The translations under genes were made by a program, and so were the position numbers. This document shows, in pieces, positions 10,083 to 27,125 of a stretch of DNA of 64,000 bases (positions within the stretch are counted from its first letter, which is position 1; each line of letters begins with the position of its first letter). Origin of the DNA: Ascidia mentula. Lineage: Eukaryota; Chordata; Ascidiacea; Phlebobranchia; Ascidiidae. The notes below the pieces were generated by a model. That model was not told the origin of the DNA, searched no databases, and saw only the letters and a program-made list of their open reading frames with translations. The stretch is taken from NCBI GenBank assembly GCA_947561715.1, contig OX387203.1, positions 2,046,001 through 2,110,000 on the forward strand, given 5' to 3'.

Positions 10083-13000
10083 TTACGGCTTAATGCGTTC
10101 AATTTTAACGTGAATTCCGTCTTTGCTCTGCAAGACCAATCTTGGTTCCATTATTGGTTCAGGTGTTTCTTCATCCAAGTACAAGCGATATCGTTGAAGT
10201 GTTTGGGCAAGCGCTATCTTCATTTCATTCATGGCGAAGTTCTGACCGATGCAGTTTCTGCAAGTAATAAAAGTTATATAGATCTCCGTACAGTAGTCCA
10301 TACAACACAAAGAGGTTACCTTGAACCAGCTGAAAAAGGTACGTATGCGTGAGGTGATCGTTTCGCGATGTTTTCTTTTGTAAATCTTTCAGGATCAAAT
10401 TCCTGAAAAAAAATATATTTACAGCAGTGTAGTGGGAAATTGATTACCTGTATGGTTAATGATTTGGTTATATTGTGTTTGTTCCTTTTTTTGCTAATTT
10501 ACAAAATCATTTTATTTGTTCCATCCTATGATAAATTGCTTCGAGTTTCCACGGAATCCTCTTATTGGTGTTTGATGTGTAGTCATTATTAATTTTAAGT
10601 CGCTAAACATGTGTTAGGGGCACAGACTTAGAAGCCCGGGCATTGCAGCCTAGCTGGATCAGACACTTTTCCCGACAAGTCAGAGCGAGATCTAAAAAAT
10701 CAAGCTCCCAGTGAGGTTTGAACTCACGACCCTTGTGATCGCCAAGCAAGGACCTGCGATTGCATGAAATATTATGCTAAATTTGTTGTGATATAGGTCG
10801 GTCATTCTATCAATCCAATGCTTATTAATAGTAAAGTATATACATTGTAGCGTCTCGTATTGGTCGCAAAAAAATGCTCATAGAAATCACAGTTTGTTTA
10901 AAGTCACCGCCCACGTACTCAAACCAATAGAGTGTCGCCAATCTTACTGTTATAAGGCCATAGATTGTTTACCACTAACATGCAATCCTACCAGTGGTCT
11001 TTCCCAGATGAGTTCATTGCGATGAAGGGAAAATATATGGAGACAGGCGTACATCCCATTTGGCACCACTGTTTCGTACAGTTTGTTCAACTTGCTTCTC
11101 AAGGTCATTGGCCTTTCTAACTGCCTTCCAATTGCAAACACTGGTGGATAAAGTCTCATGCTTTCTTTGATAAACATCGTCAAGTAGGTGAACTTCGAGA
11201 GGTCATTCCTGAACAAACTCTTAACATGAAAATCTTTGCATAATCTTTAATTTTTTGCATAAAGCAACAAGTCAATGTTAGTTGATTTATAACTCTAGAA
11301 AAATCGACTTTGCATGTTTTGCTTTCTCAGAAACTGATGACGATGTAAATGCAGTACGTAGGCGAAATCGGCTTTGCTTGAGCAACAAATCGGATGACAT
11401 CAGTCACAAACATTTTGTTTCATTAAAAACATAAAACTTAAGGTAACTTAAGTTGCCTGTATGAAGAAAATAAATGCCTAACAGAGGACCATTCTATTGT
11501 GTTTGTTATATCAAAACAAAATTCTAATTTAGCATCAAAACAAGCAGAAAAATAAACTTTATTTTATGCCATTTGTGACAAAAAATTTGGGACTGTCAAT
11601 TTGAATTAATTTTACTCAATTCACTTTACTTAAATGGTTTATAAAAGTTTGTTCGTGGTTTCTATCTGGTTCATTCAAAAACATCCAATAAATTTGTAGG
11701 TCTACTTGCCATTCTACGTAGTCTTTTTCCCCCAGGATATCTTTACCTTCTTCCCTGCATTTCTCCTGGATTGAAGGGTGTTTCGCAAGATTGTATATTG
11801 CCCACGAAATACCTGAGTAACACGTTATTAATTGGTATCATATGTAGGTTTGTACCGAGTAACCGTCTGTGTTTTACCGCTAGATGTCGTATCGTGGCCT
11901 TCGAAGAGAAAAGTGTCGACCTCGTCACGAATTTCTCTATCGGTCAAACCATTGCCGTCTTCATCCTAGCATGTAAGGTATGGACAACATAGAAAAATGG
12001 TATTGTGGTATTCAAGTCTTACTCTTGTCTGTACTAAAATATCCAAAAAATCAAGAGTTTGTTTGCTTGTGCTGATAAAGTCTTCATCGTTAGAATTGCT
12101 ACTTTTCTTGGCTTGTTTAAAGTTGTTCAAAGCAGTCTTCCTTTCCTCAATTATCTACAAACAAAAAAGGTAGCTATAATTACAGTTTGTATGGTTTTAT
12201 GATGAAAACCTGCTACATTATAAGCAATAGAACCAATAAAATTGTTTAAGTAAGTCTTTGCCTTGCTGTTTATCTGACAAGATCGTTACCAGTCCCTAAG
12301 CTGCACAGACGAGACATAATAAGTTGCAAAAGTAGTGTTTTAACTCACATTACTGTATTAATTTTTACGACGTGCACAATCAAAAGTTCAGAATATTAGT
12401 ATTAGGTGTGAAGATTTGGCACCTGTTCAGTGTGTGAATGGACAACATGTAACGCTTGTTTAAACCGCTTTCCAATGGAAGTTCTCCAGAAAATGAAATC
12501 CGGAAACAGGTATGGTTTTGTAATCCTCGTCATTATTGATTGAGCAATCTCCTTTACCGCTTTTATATACGGATGTCCTTCCCTTAAAAACGCAGGAGTT
12601 TATTTAAACTATACGTTTAACTTAATGACTTAAATTTCGGTCCAACGCTTGCCTTACCTCACGTTTTGGCAATCCGTATTTGAGGACATAGCACATCTTA
12701 ACATTGTATCCAGTGTCATCAGACTGACGTGTTCGGTTACGTCAAAAGATCGAAGTGCATTCTCTTCCCATTTGTCAAGCATGATTTTGGATGATTCGTT
12801 TGCAATCTTAGCGTATCTGTGTATTTAGTAAGACAATTACACAACCACAACTACTTGTCTAAGTAAAATATTTAAATTGGTATAAAGTTGTCCAAAACCA
12901 AAACTCGTGTGTATTTGTTTGAATTTTCTATACTGCCTGACTATAAACGTTGAAAAGAGGTGCGCTGAAGGTATAGTCGCTTTGTGAATACCCTTTGAGT

Positions 13001-14340
13001 ACGTTGAAATGAAAGGCAGGTGTCAACAAATGTCGGTTTCGATGCCATTTCTTTCCTTTGCTAGTCAACAAGCCATCTCCAAGCCAAGGGCGTAAAAATC
13101 CGTACGTCAGCTCGTTCTTAGGAGCTAAAATAAAGTTAGGCCTAGTTTATTTTAAGCCATATGCTGGGGGGTAGTCCAAAATTAACCATAAATCACTTTT
13201 AGTGACTGAAACGTGCAAAACAAATTGGGTTTAAATTTCTTTAAAGCAGTAGTTAACGAAAAACAGAGAACGTATTTAGGTGCTTTTATCAACTGGTATG
13301 ATCTCCCAGGAAAAACAAAGCTCGAACTGCTTTAAATTACCCCAAAATCTACAACTTTGCAGAAAACCATTTTATAAACATATCAAGGTTAATTGAATTG
13401 TGGGCAAATTGAACGTACCTCCACTTGAAAGTAAAGAAATTGCCACGTCCGAATGGTGCAAATTTATTACTGTGATAAAGGGTGCAAGCCAGTGTTGAAT
13501 CATGGTTGGGTGCGTGGACGTAACCTGTGACCTTTTGAGAAGCCCATCCTGATTTGCTGAAAACTAAAATGCAAGTTAAGACAATTTACGCAATATTTTT
13601 TTAAAAAAGCACATAAGCGTTAATGCTTATTGAAAAAGTACAGCCAGCAGCTTCAACAAAATAAATCATATGCATTATGCGTAAAAAAACAACATGAGAA
13701 ACAACAAACAATTTGGAAGCTTTGAAAGATAAATCACAGCCTTCAGTAGGATCGAAAACTGGCAGCACTTAAAGTTAATGGCTTACGACAGCCGACTGCA
13801 GTTGACGTTTTGGAAGTTGTACACCTACTGTAAAACTATTTGCAGTTTCCGCTGCATATCTGATTTACTATTTTGACCATTAGAATCATGTTTTTGTATA
13901 TTTCAATTGTAATTTATTTCATTTTCGTTATCGTAAGCCAAAAATTAAACACAAATTGTGAAGACGAATTAGCTGTAGACGGCGCTAATAAACCGGTAAA
14001 ACCATACTTGATCGTAAAGCCTGCCCTGGCAAAAGTATAAGCGTTGCAAGAAACAAACCAAAAACGCCAATTTAAAGGACTTTTTTATGTAGCATAAAGG
14101 TCAAACACAGAACACGCATTGTTAGGTTACCTCTTTACTGTGGCCGAAGAACCAATGCCTTTTACTTGCACCAGCAGCCTCTTCTAAATATGCCACTGTT
14201 CTGTATCTTTTGTATGCTGGCTTAACGATGTTCCATGCTGTGTAGCTTACAACGATAAAAATCCCCACGTCAAACAATAGGGTAGATGTAACGAAACCAC
14301 TGGACCAAAGATAGCTGAACAAACGTTCAGAAACAGCCAT
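10083..14340 (-). CDS. CYP4-type cytochrome P450, gene C (complete, 534 aa)
   Basis: Complete CYP4-like P450. Exons 5' to 3': 14131-14340, 13419-13563, 12992-13124, 12658-12816, 12423-12582, 12023-12154, 11878-11965, 11710-11812, 10992-11208, 10320-10402, 10083-10257; total 1605 nt including TAA. Seen: membrane anchor about residues 18-38, C-helix [12 protein letters not shown]-helix [10 protein letters not shown] with the possible haem-linking Glu335, KESMR, FDPERF and FSAGSRNCIG with Cys about 479. Intron 8 uses a GC donor (GCAAGT); splicing there restores EW before NDLSK, as in B. The gene is head to head with D, 1.35 kb apart. A hammerhead-like fragment lies about 90 bp upstream of its ATG. 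Family assignment is secure; the ligand is unknown. Confidence 0.93.
10640..10775 (-). repeat. tRNA-like SINE copy, family 1 (CYP4 gene C intron 9)
   Basis: On the minus strand: a B box GTGAGTTCAAACCTCAC, then AGCTTGATTTTTTAGATCTC, GTCGGGAAAAGTG and CCAGCTAGGCTGCAATG. The tail after the tRNA part is shared with 21415 and 5590. Confidence 0.62.
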
Positions 14341-15694
14341 TACTGCCCAATTGAACCTTAGAAAACCTTAATGAAAACACTTAGTATAGCATAAAACTGT
14401 TAACTTTGTTAAGTTTTATGGCAACTGCTGTTTCGACCTACGAGGTCTCATCAGTGCAACTTGTATGGTGCGATTACAAACGTTCCTGTCGGTCAAACGC
14501 GTTCAGACAAAACAGTGTATGTCTGGAAAGTTGAATATTAACAAAGTTATCATCACGAGACTGGGAATATTTCAAGACAAACAAGGGCATGTAGCGCAAC
14601 TGACATAAACTACAACATTTTTGCAAGTAGCTGCAGGATGCCAGTCACTGCTGTATTGCGTGCAAATTCCAAAAAAATAGGCAAGACAACGAAACCTTTT
14701 CGAAAAGCGCAACACTATTTAGTTCTGAAAGTTTATGCAGGAAAGTTTATACCTCTCACCTTTTGGATACAAGAAATTGCTGACCAATAACTAAGGCTGT
14801 ACGTACACTACATGTACAACATATCTATACTGTGTAAGCCAATCACTCTCTATCAAAAAGGAGGGTGGCAATGTGTTTAGAAGTAAGAACAAAGAGCTTA
14901 ACAAACAGTTTCGACAAGGCGCTGATCTCTTTAAATAACCAAGAACGACTAAGTTGGCTGTATTTGCTACATTGCTTTCGCAAACAAAGTGGAAAATCTT
15001 CTTGTTAACTGACGCTGCAGCCAACAAGGACGATGTCAACATCGAATAGGTTTGCCCGTCATTGCGGGGAATTTGATCCAAGACCATGGGTTGATTCCTA
15101 AAGGTTCTTTATATGCACTAGTTTATAAATTCGCGTCCTATAGTCATTTCTAACGAGAGCAACTGACCACGCTGGCAAGGTTTCACATACATAGGCGAAT
15201 AGCATAGCACTAACCGAGCCAATCTTGGTGTATAAAACGTAGCCAGTTCAATCTAATAAAAATAAATTCTGAAATAGTAAAAATTTAACTGGACTCCAGT
15301 ACTTATGTGCGCTCACGCATACTGAATATACAGCACTAAACAAAAAACCTTGACGGCTTGCTGAATTGCTGCGGTTGTATCATGTTTATCCAACCGTGTC
15401 GATTTTCTCCAGTATTGCCGTATCTTTGTACCACTGCAATCGCAAAATTCGAGAGCATTAGGCGTTGTGTTCAGACTTAGACAACTAGATGTTTCGCAGC
15501 TTTTTTGAATTATACTGGAGTCAAAATGCAAATAGAATAAAAAGCACCGAAACCAACAAGAAAAACGCGTTTTACGTTGGTATGCGTTACATTGTACATT
15601 CAACTACAACCATTGCCATGTATTTTTGGTAATCCAATGTTAAAACTTACGTATTTGTGCAGTAGAATAAGTAGATGATAGAATTGTAAATAAA
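14341..15694. other. Divergent intergenic region between CYP4 genes C and D
   Basis: Shared upstream region of two head-to-head CYP4 genes. Apart from the hammerhead fragment no element or exon was recognised; any promoter signals could not be pinned down. Confidence 0.6.
14425..14460 (-). ncRNA. Hammerhead-like fragment upstream of CYP4 gene C
   Basis: On the minus strand the motif CTGATGA (14449-14455), a perfect stem II GACCT/AGGTC and GAAAC are intact. Stem III is reduced or lost and the family tail is missing, so this is a truncated copy. It lies about 90 bp upstream of the gene C start codon. Confidence 0.6.
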
Positions 15695-19758
<4,064 letters not shown>

Positions 19759-19827
19759 CATTGATGCCAATGTTATTTGATGAGTGTTGAGAAATGATTA
19801 CTGTTGTTTTTCACGCAGCACAACTTG

Positions 19828-19833
19828 AATAAA
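19828..19833 (+). promoter_or_regulatory. Poly(A) signal, CYP4 gene D
   Basis: AATAAA 70 bp after the stop codon. Confidence 0.65.
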
Positions 19834-20454
19834 AATGCATTTAGTTGGGAGCAAATACAAGTACGTAAAGTGGACAAAAATGATTACGAAATATTATCTT
19901 TTCATATCACAAATGCATGATTACAAAGTTACAATTTTTTCCGCGCAATTTCAGAAATCTAAAAATTTTCTATTATTTTTCAGTGCCAAGAAGTTTGCGA
20001 ATGTTAACAGTTTTGTAAAGTATACGAATATATTTTTGCCTGTTTGTGAAATTGTTTTCGAATTCATAAACGAAATGGGTTTGTTTTTAATTAGAAAAAC
20101 TGCCGTTACTGCTTTAACGCGCGTGTTATATTGTTAAAAGTCATCAATAGGTCAGTTCTTGATTATTGGAATTCGAATAAACTGATTTTTTCATTAATTT
20201 TTCTTCCTTTATAACACGATTATATCTTGCCACATTCGTGCAAAGAAAATCCAATTAGGTTTTCCACATGATATTGTTTCGCAACTTGGAAAATACATTA
20301 TAAAAAAACTCGAATAGGGCCGGTTTACTCATTAGAATGTGGGTTGAACTCACTGACCGATCTGCTCAATTGCTCGCCTATGTGCGTAGTTGCCGCAGGT
20401 ATATAGCGACACCTTGTAACAAAAAAATAATATTTAGATAGTCGCAAGAGAGCG
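19834..20454. other. Intergenic between convergent CYP4 genes D and E
   Basis: A+T-rich DNA with no convincing exon; it ends at a SINE copy. Confidence 0.6.
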
Positions 20455-20590
20455 CAACGCGGAAAGCTCAGGCGTTTGACTGGGCGGTTGGCAGCATCGG
20501 TCAAGTGCCCGATCCTTATACCAAGAAGAAAACTTGATCGGAACTCGTGGCCAGGATATCCTGGGTTCAAATCCCGGTGTGGTTGAAAAA
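20455..20590 (+). repeat. tRNA-like SINE copy, family 2 (between CYP4 genes D and E)
   Basis: AAAACTTGATCGGAACTCGT followed by a canonical B box CTGGGTTCAAATCCCGG. The upstream part contains an A-box-like CTGGGCGGTTGGCAGC. Confidence 0.58.
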
Positions 20591-20726
20591 GATAGGTTTG
20601 AATAAAGAATACAAGTGTGGAAAAAACACAGCTCAATAAAAGTTCTCTGCAATAGAAAAAAACACCACAAACTCACTACAATTCACTAGTTTGAACCACA
20701 AATTTTTTTTACAGTGTATGTGAAGT

Positions 20727-23700
20727 TTACAGTTTCTGAAGTTTCAGGTATATTCCGTCCTTGCTCTGCAAGATAAGACGCGGCTCCATCTTTGGTTCAG
20801 GGGTTTCTTCGTCCAGATAGAGTCGAAATCGTCTGAGAGTTTGCGCAATCACCACTTTCATTTCATTCATCGCGAAGTTCTGACCGATGCAGTTCCTGCA
20901 AAAGGCAACCCTTTCTTTAAATAAAACACCCTTATATTTCCGCCATAAATGACTTCATATATTGAATATTGAAAAAAAACTGAGATCTAAACCATAGACC
21001 ACATATGCTGGCCTAGCGATCACTGTATACCTTCCGTAATGACAATATTTTGTGTGCATATTACGGAAGGTATACAGAGTTCGCTAGGCAAGCGTTGTGC
21101 ATATACTTCCGCCAAGACGGTTTATTCCATAGACGACATGGGGGATCAGATAAGACAAAGTTACACTTTCATGAAGTTTTAAAAGCTTCTGTGTTTATTA
21201 TCTTGAAGGCTGTAAACATTCAAGCGCCGTTTTGTGCAGTCAAGATTAAGCGAGATATTTAGTTTGTTTCCGCAGTTTCTTTTTAGCGTAGTTGATATCA
21301 TGTGATCTAACTATCAAATGCAAACCAAAAAAACAGACACCAAAATATAGGAAAGATATTGTGCATGGTTTCAATATTACCGCGTTTGTTTGTTAGAGCA
21401 GAAAAACTGCAACGCGGCTTATGTCATTGTAGCCAATAGCTGGACCAGCCACTTTTTCCTGACAATTTGGAGCGAGATGAGAAAAAGAAAGTTCCTGGTG
21501 AGGTTTGAACTCACGAGTTTGGGCGTTACGAGGCCCTGCGCTCTACTGACTAAGGTTAAGATACACTGGTGCGCATGCGCACATCTTTGCCAGTCAACAT
21601 CTGGAGGTAGGGGATCTCTACCACAATAATCAAACAACGTGGGTGAAGTGCGACGATACTAAACGAATTAGGTTTACCTGGAACCGGCTGAAAACGGCAA
21701 ATAAGCATGAGGTGGACGTCTGGCACTATTTTCCTTGTTAAATCTTTCCGGGTCGAAAACCTGTAACAAATAACAACAAAATCATAAGTCAGTAAGATTA
21801 ACGCAACTATGACCATATGTTGCCAAGCATTGGTAAAAATACCGGACTGCGAATGAAAATTAATCTGTCTACAGCACAGTCTCTTAAATGTGTCGAAAGC
21901 ACAGTCTCCTAAATGTGTCTACAGCACAGTCTCTTAAATGTGTCTACAGCATAGTATCTCAAGGTTATGTATGTAGACCAAGGGCCCCGTGGATGTCAGT
22001 AACGAAAAGAAAAACAGCTTTTGCCGAAAAACAGGTAATAGGTCTTGATAATGATTCATAGAATCCTTAAGTTTTGAAAACCCCCTTTGGGGAAACCCCG
22101 ATCTAAGGCTTGAATTGGATGAAAACATCCCTGAATAATATATGGACTGACCTCGGGATTTTCCCAAACATGAGGATTCCTATGTAAAGTAAATATGTGC
22201 AGAGAGACAGTGCTTTCCGTGGGAATGATCATTTCTTTGATGTGGGTGAGTTTGCTTTTCACGCTCATCGGTTCCTCCAGCTTTCTGGAAACGACCACAA
22301 CAGGTGGAAATAATCTCATGTCTTCCTTGATAAACATCGTCAGATATTGAAATTTCGACAAATCCTCCCTAAAACGTTTAGAGTTGTTTCTTCAAGTAAA
22401 AATCAATCGTATTTTGCGTCAAAAAAGTACTGCGCAGATGAACAATAACCAAAAGAAGCACAATGGCACGTTGGACACTGATTTCATGAAAATTTTATAT
22501 TTTATAATGAGTCAGGCGCCATGTGCGGCAGACCGTGCCTGCTATAGCAAAATTCATTTTAGTTGTTTTATTTTTGCATGGGATATCTGTGTGTCAGTAC
22601 GTTGAATTCAAATAAATGATATTTTAGTGGAGACAAACTTAAACGTGTCTGACAGTCAGTGTCTCCTTCTGCAGGCCCCCGGGCACCAGCTTTTGTATGT
22701 CACATTATATCGACACTATAGATAAACAATATATAAATTACGCACGGTATAACCAGAGATACGGTGATGTCAGTGAAAACAATGCACAACATTTGTTTTG
22801 TGACTGGTTGTTTAATATCATTATTCAATAATACGAAAATATTTTACCATTCAATAGTCTCTCTGTCCCCAAGAACTTCAAGGACCTCTTCCCGACATTT
22901 CTCTTGGTATTCTGGGTATTTTGCCAGATTGTATAGAGTCCACTGTATTCCTGTGGAAGCAAAACATCAAACACGCAATAAACATAAAATACACGTTCTA
23001 TATTGCCGCATTATAAATAATCATTTTGACACTTCTTGTTTAAATTTGTGTTTTTTCAAAAAAAGTATAATGAATGCATTTATTTGCAAGACGTGGCTTA
23101 TTTTCGAATAATGTGCTCAGTTCGATTAGTTTTTAATCATTACAGGTTGGTTTATTAATGCGGCAGACTTTATGTGGCAATAGAAGTTTGTATATAACCC
23201 AAATCGCTAGAATCGTTACGTCTAAGTGTTTTGAAATCACCAATGTTGAAAGTCAGCGAATATAGCAAAAATCGCAATAAAATCGTTACGTCAAGACTAA
23301 AGCAAATCACAAGAAAGTAAGAAACCACATTGGATCATCGCAAAGCAGTGGCCTTTTTCGCTTTTTGGCAGGCAACCTTAAGCGTGTGGGCCGCAGGGAA
23401 TTGCGAACAGGTCAGCTGTGTGTAATCAGTGATATGGCCATGACTTATACACGTCACCAATCACACATTGACTGCGTGTACCCCAATTGAAATACATTAC
23501 AAACAATTACAACTATAGCACATTTGGCCCAAAGCAAGTTCAATTTTGGTTGTTCAGTCAAAAAAATTCAAATTACCGCTAGATGTCGTGTCGTGTCCTT
23601 CGAAGAGAAAAGTATCAACTTCATCACGAATTTCTCTGTCAGTCAAACCTTTTCCGTCCTCATCCTGTTTAAACACAGGTTAATTGTCGCAGAATCCTTT

Positions 23701-26700
23701 TTTTGTGAATTTCTACAAATGTTCCATATGTTATCACACAAAAACTGTACAAAGGTAAAGTTACCACTACCCCTCAAATCAAGACGTCTGATAATCGTCC
23801 AACCCAGGGAACCCCATCGACCTGTGCCAATCCGTGACTTATTCGTAAACGCCCCGTACAAAAATGACAAACCATTGGCCATAATTTATTTGGGAACACT
23901 AATGTAAACACTTCTTACCCGCAGCGTTCAATTCAGGAACCTTTAAATGTGACGTGTTATTGCCTTTCAAGGGTCGTACTTTACTCATGTTCATAAATTT
24001 AACAATGGTTTACAACTGACACACCTTCAAGGTCGGTCACGTAGCCAACATAGCGCGCTTAGTTGTCACTTACGACGAAGATATGACTCACACACATTGC
24101 TGGGTGGCAGAACTTTTGAACTATGCCCGGCAGGGAGTATATATAGTGGGTATCTTGGTACGGAATATCCTTTGTTGGGATAGTTTGCAAGATTTGGGTT
24201 ATATCTTATCTAAAGAGTTTTTGTGGAATTCTTCTTAGAGATTTAATCGTAATAAATGTCGATAAAGCCTTACTTTGTGCCATTTAAAGACAAAGAAAAT
24301 GTAATACAAATGTACTAGTGTATACAGTTGGAATTGATTAGCCAATGAGCAATAGGTCCCCCAGCGGATAAGGTTTGTAAATATGCTTAAGGTTTGCCCT
24401 TGGAACCGCAATCCATTAACAGGCCTCCGGCATATGGCCTAAGTACCATAAATAAATAAGTGGAGAAAGCACATAGTACGTGTATAGGAGACCTTAACGT
24501 TAGAGTGCAAACAATACAAAATACAGCGTAAGATCAATACATATTAAACGGAAGTCGATGTACACCTAAAAGCAACCCCTTAACATGCAAAAGCATTACA
24601 AATTAGTACAAGGGACTTGTATCCAAGTTAACCATCAGTTACGTAAACGTGCTCATTGCTAACCATAACTCGTAAGTGTAATTAATCCACAAGAAGACAA
24701 CGTATACTATTCCTGCTGATGCCAATATCTACAACACCAGCACATGAAGATTAAAGGTATTTATGTGACGTGTCACCAGATTTAGAAATCCCGAAATTTT
24801 AAATCAGGCACACCATCTGTGTAAATATTTCTAAGCCGGGTTGAATGGTTCACCCCAAGGGCGAATAAAATTTATCCAGGGGTGTATTAGAGGTAAATAA
24901 TACATTCATCCTACTATAACATTGGTCGTGGTTTAGCTGGCATTCACATCGTCCCTATTTCCAAGATTTGCCCCTGGTTTTGATCATATGTGACATGACC
25001 TCTCAAATAAAACATCGCACATTTTTCTGCCTAAACATCGTACAAAAGTAAAGTAGTAAAGTGCAGTGGCAGCCCACGACAAGTGGTGGATGAAATGACA
25101 CAACCTTAATGAAGAGTGAACGTTATGAAGCACTAATCTGTTGCTACAATTCGTACCTTTGTTTGTAGAAGTATGTCTAGGAAGTCGGTCGTACCACGCT
25201 TAGGAATATGACCATCCAGATTGTCGTCTAGACATTCATCAACGCTTCCTGCCTCCCGTGTGTGAATAGGGTCGCGATTTTCGATTAACCGCTTCTCTAG
25301 CGTTTGTTTTCTGTTTCGTATTATCTGGAAGAACGGAGATCTTTTGATGACACAACTACTGTGTTGAAATACACAGCTTCGGTTCAGCATACTTTGTCGT
25401 GGTATGCGCATCGTTAAGTGATAAAACCTTTGAGCTAACAAACTGAAATATTTATGAGTATATTGCACAGAAACGACCGCATTTTTGACAATAAAACTGC
25501 TGGTAATGAAAGTGTCCTGTATAGTAGGGAATGTGAATAGCGCCATGAAACAACTATCACCAGGTTGGTTGTAATGTGTTGAGAAGAGCATTATTTTATT
25601 TGCCTTGAACGTCATGTGGGTACAATGATACCGCGAATTTTTGGAATTTCCTGAGTCATTGCGGGCAGACTAGCTGAACATAATTTGGTTGCGGGAGAGG
25701 TAATATTACTCACCAATACGTGTAACACTTGCACTCTCATCGCGGGTAAAGGCGGGGAAAATGAACAGACCATTTTTGCCAATAGCAATATTATTCCCAA
25801 GACACAGAAATTGAGAAATTTGAGTAAGCGTCTACTTCTAATATATAGAAATAAACACCTTTTCTGCTTCAGCATGTACAAGGTTTGCGGCTTCTTTAAA
25901 TCGCTTTCCAGCTTTGGAATTCCAGAATATGAAATCGATCAAAAATATTGGTTTGTTGATTCGTAGTATGATGAGATGTGACAGGTCTTGTACAGCTTTT
26001 ATATATGGTTGCGAATCTCTAGAAAGTTAGTAATTTGGAAATCAATTTCGCTGCCTTACAATGGTGTACTACAGGTTTATACCAAAACCGATAAGGGCAA
26101 AATAATATGTGAGACTCAGCAAACGCATGTTTTCAGCACTTTCTTACGATATAAGACGTGCTTATTCAACTGTGAATGCATCACATTGATGAGAGCGGTT
26201 TGTTGTGCAGCTAGATGTGCAGCTAATTGCAAATTTTTTTACGATGCAAATACTCAATAGGTAGTCCTTTGTATGTTGATCTTACCGAAGTTGCAAACAG
26301 TTAGTTTTCGATGACATTGCGCATTGCAGCATGGTGTCCAGCGTCATTAAACTGACGTCTGCAGATACTTCAATAGGAACATCAACCACGTTTTCCCACT
26401 TATCTAACAACTCAATCGCAGTTTCGTTGAAGACTTTTACGTATCTGAAAACGTCACGTATATAGCCTTGCTTACTGGCGGAAGAATATGCAAATGACGG
26501 AAATTGGTTTGCGCTATTGTTCATGTTACCCTTTGAGTATGTTAAAGTGGAAGGCAGGGGTTAGCAGATGTCGGTTCCGTTGCCATTTCTTTCCTTTGCT
26601 CGTCAACAATCCATCTCCGATCCATGGACGCAAGAATCTATACCCCACATTGTTTTTTGGTGCTGCAATTAAAAGCGGACAACTTTAATTCAGTTGAAGT

Positions 26701-27125
26701 GATTCATTAACAAGTCAAACCAACTCAAATTGCCTACCCCCACTTGAAGCAAGTGCGTTTGCAGGTTCTGGATGGTACACGTGAAGAAACGAGAAACAAG
26801 GCGCTATCCAAAAGTTAAACATCAGTGGAAACGTAAGTGGTCTTTCCTGTGCGCTTCGTAGTAACCCGTCATGGTTGGGTGGATACTAAATTATAGGCTA
26901 TGTTAAACTTCATGACTGTGTTTAACGTCAGATATCAAGTGTGTAAACGTGGCGTAGCCACAGTGTAGAACTGACCTTCTTGATGTGACCGAAAAGCCAA
27001 TGTCTCGGAGCAGCTCCAACAATTGCGTCGATATGCTTCGTGAACAGAAACAGGTTGAAGAGTGGTTTTACCACTTTCCACCATAGTAAACACCCGGCCA
27101 GTACCAAGCACGCAGCAAAGGACAT
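20727..27125 (-). CDS. CYP4-type cytochrome P450, gene E (complete, 525 aa, divergent)
   Basis: Complete but more divergent CYP4-like P450. Exons 5' to 3': 26976-27125, 26738-26885, 26530-26662, 26286-26444, 25859-26018, 25157-25324, 23577-23664, 22848-22950, 22152-22368, 21678-21760, 20727-20895; total 1578 nt. Seen: a short N-terminus of 50 residues in exon 1, C-helix [11 protein letters not shown]-helix [10 protein letters not shown] with Glu328, K-helix KEDMR (still ExxR), FDPERF, and haem loop FSAGSRNCIG with Cys472. Exon 6 is 36-42 nt longer than in the others, with extra charged residues before [10 protein letters not shown]. Intron 6 is 1.5 kb, the longest in the cluster. Introns 9 and 10 hold a 28-bp tandem repeat, an inverted repeat and a SINE fragment. 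It converges on D. Product class is secure; substrate is unknown. Confidence 0.92.
21012..21088. repeat. 29-bp inverted repeat in CYP4 gene E intron 10
   Basis: Arms 21012-21040 and 21060-21088 are complementary at 27 of 29 positions with a 19-nt spacer, forming a strong hairpin or a solo MITE. Confidence 0.65.
21415..21575 (-). repeat. tRNA-like SINE copy, family 1 (CYP4 gene E intron 10)
   Basis: Best-preserved tRNA part on the minus strand: A box TTAGTCAGTAGAGCGC, an anticodon-arm-like CTCGTAA loop, B box GTGAGTTCAAACCTCAC, then the shared tail with ATCTCGCTC and GGAAAAAGTGGCTGG. Not a functional tRNA: there is no acceptor pairing. Confidence 0.65.
21867..21960. repeat. Short tandem repeat in CYP4 gene E intron 9
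   Basis: About three to four imperfect units of roughly 28 bp with the core CTACAGCACAGTCTCTTAAA. Confidence 0.65.

Noticed and set aside
11325-11345. CTGATGA motif
   Set aside because: No stem II, no GAAA and no pairing arms nearby.
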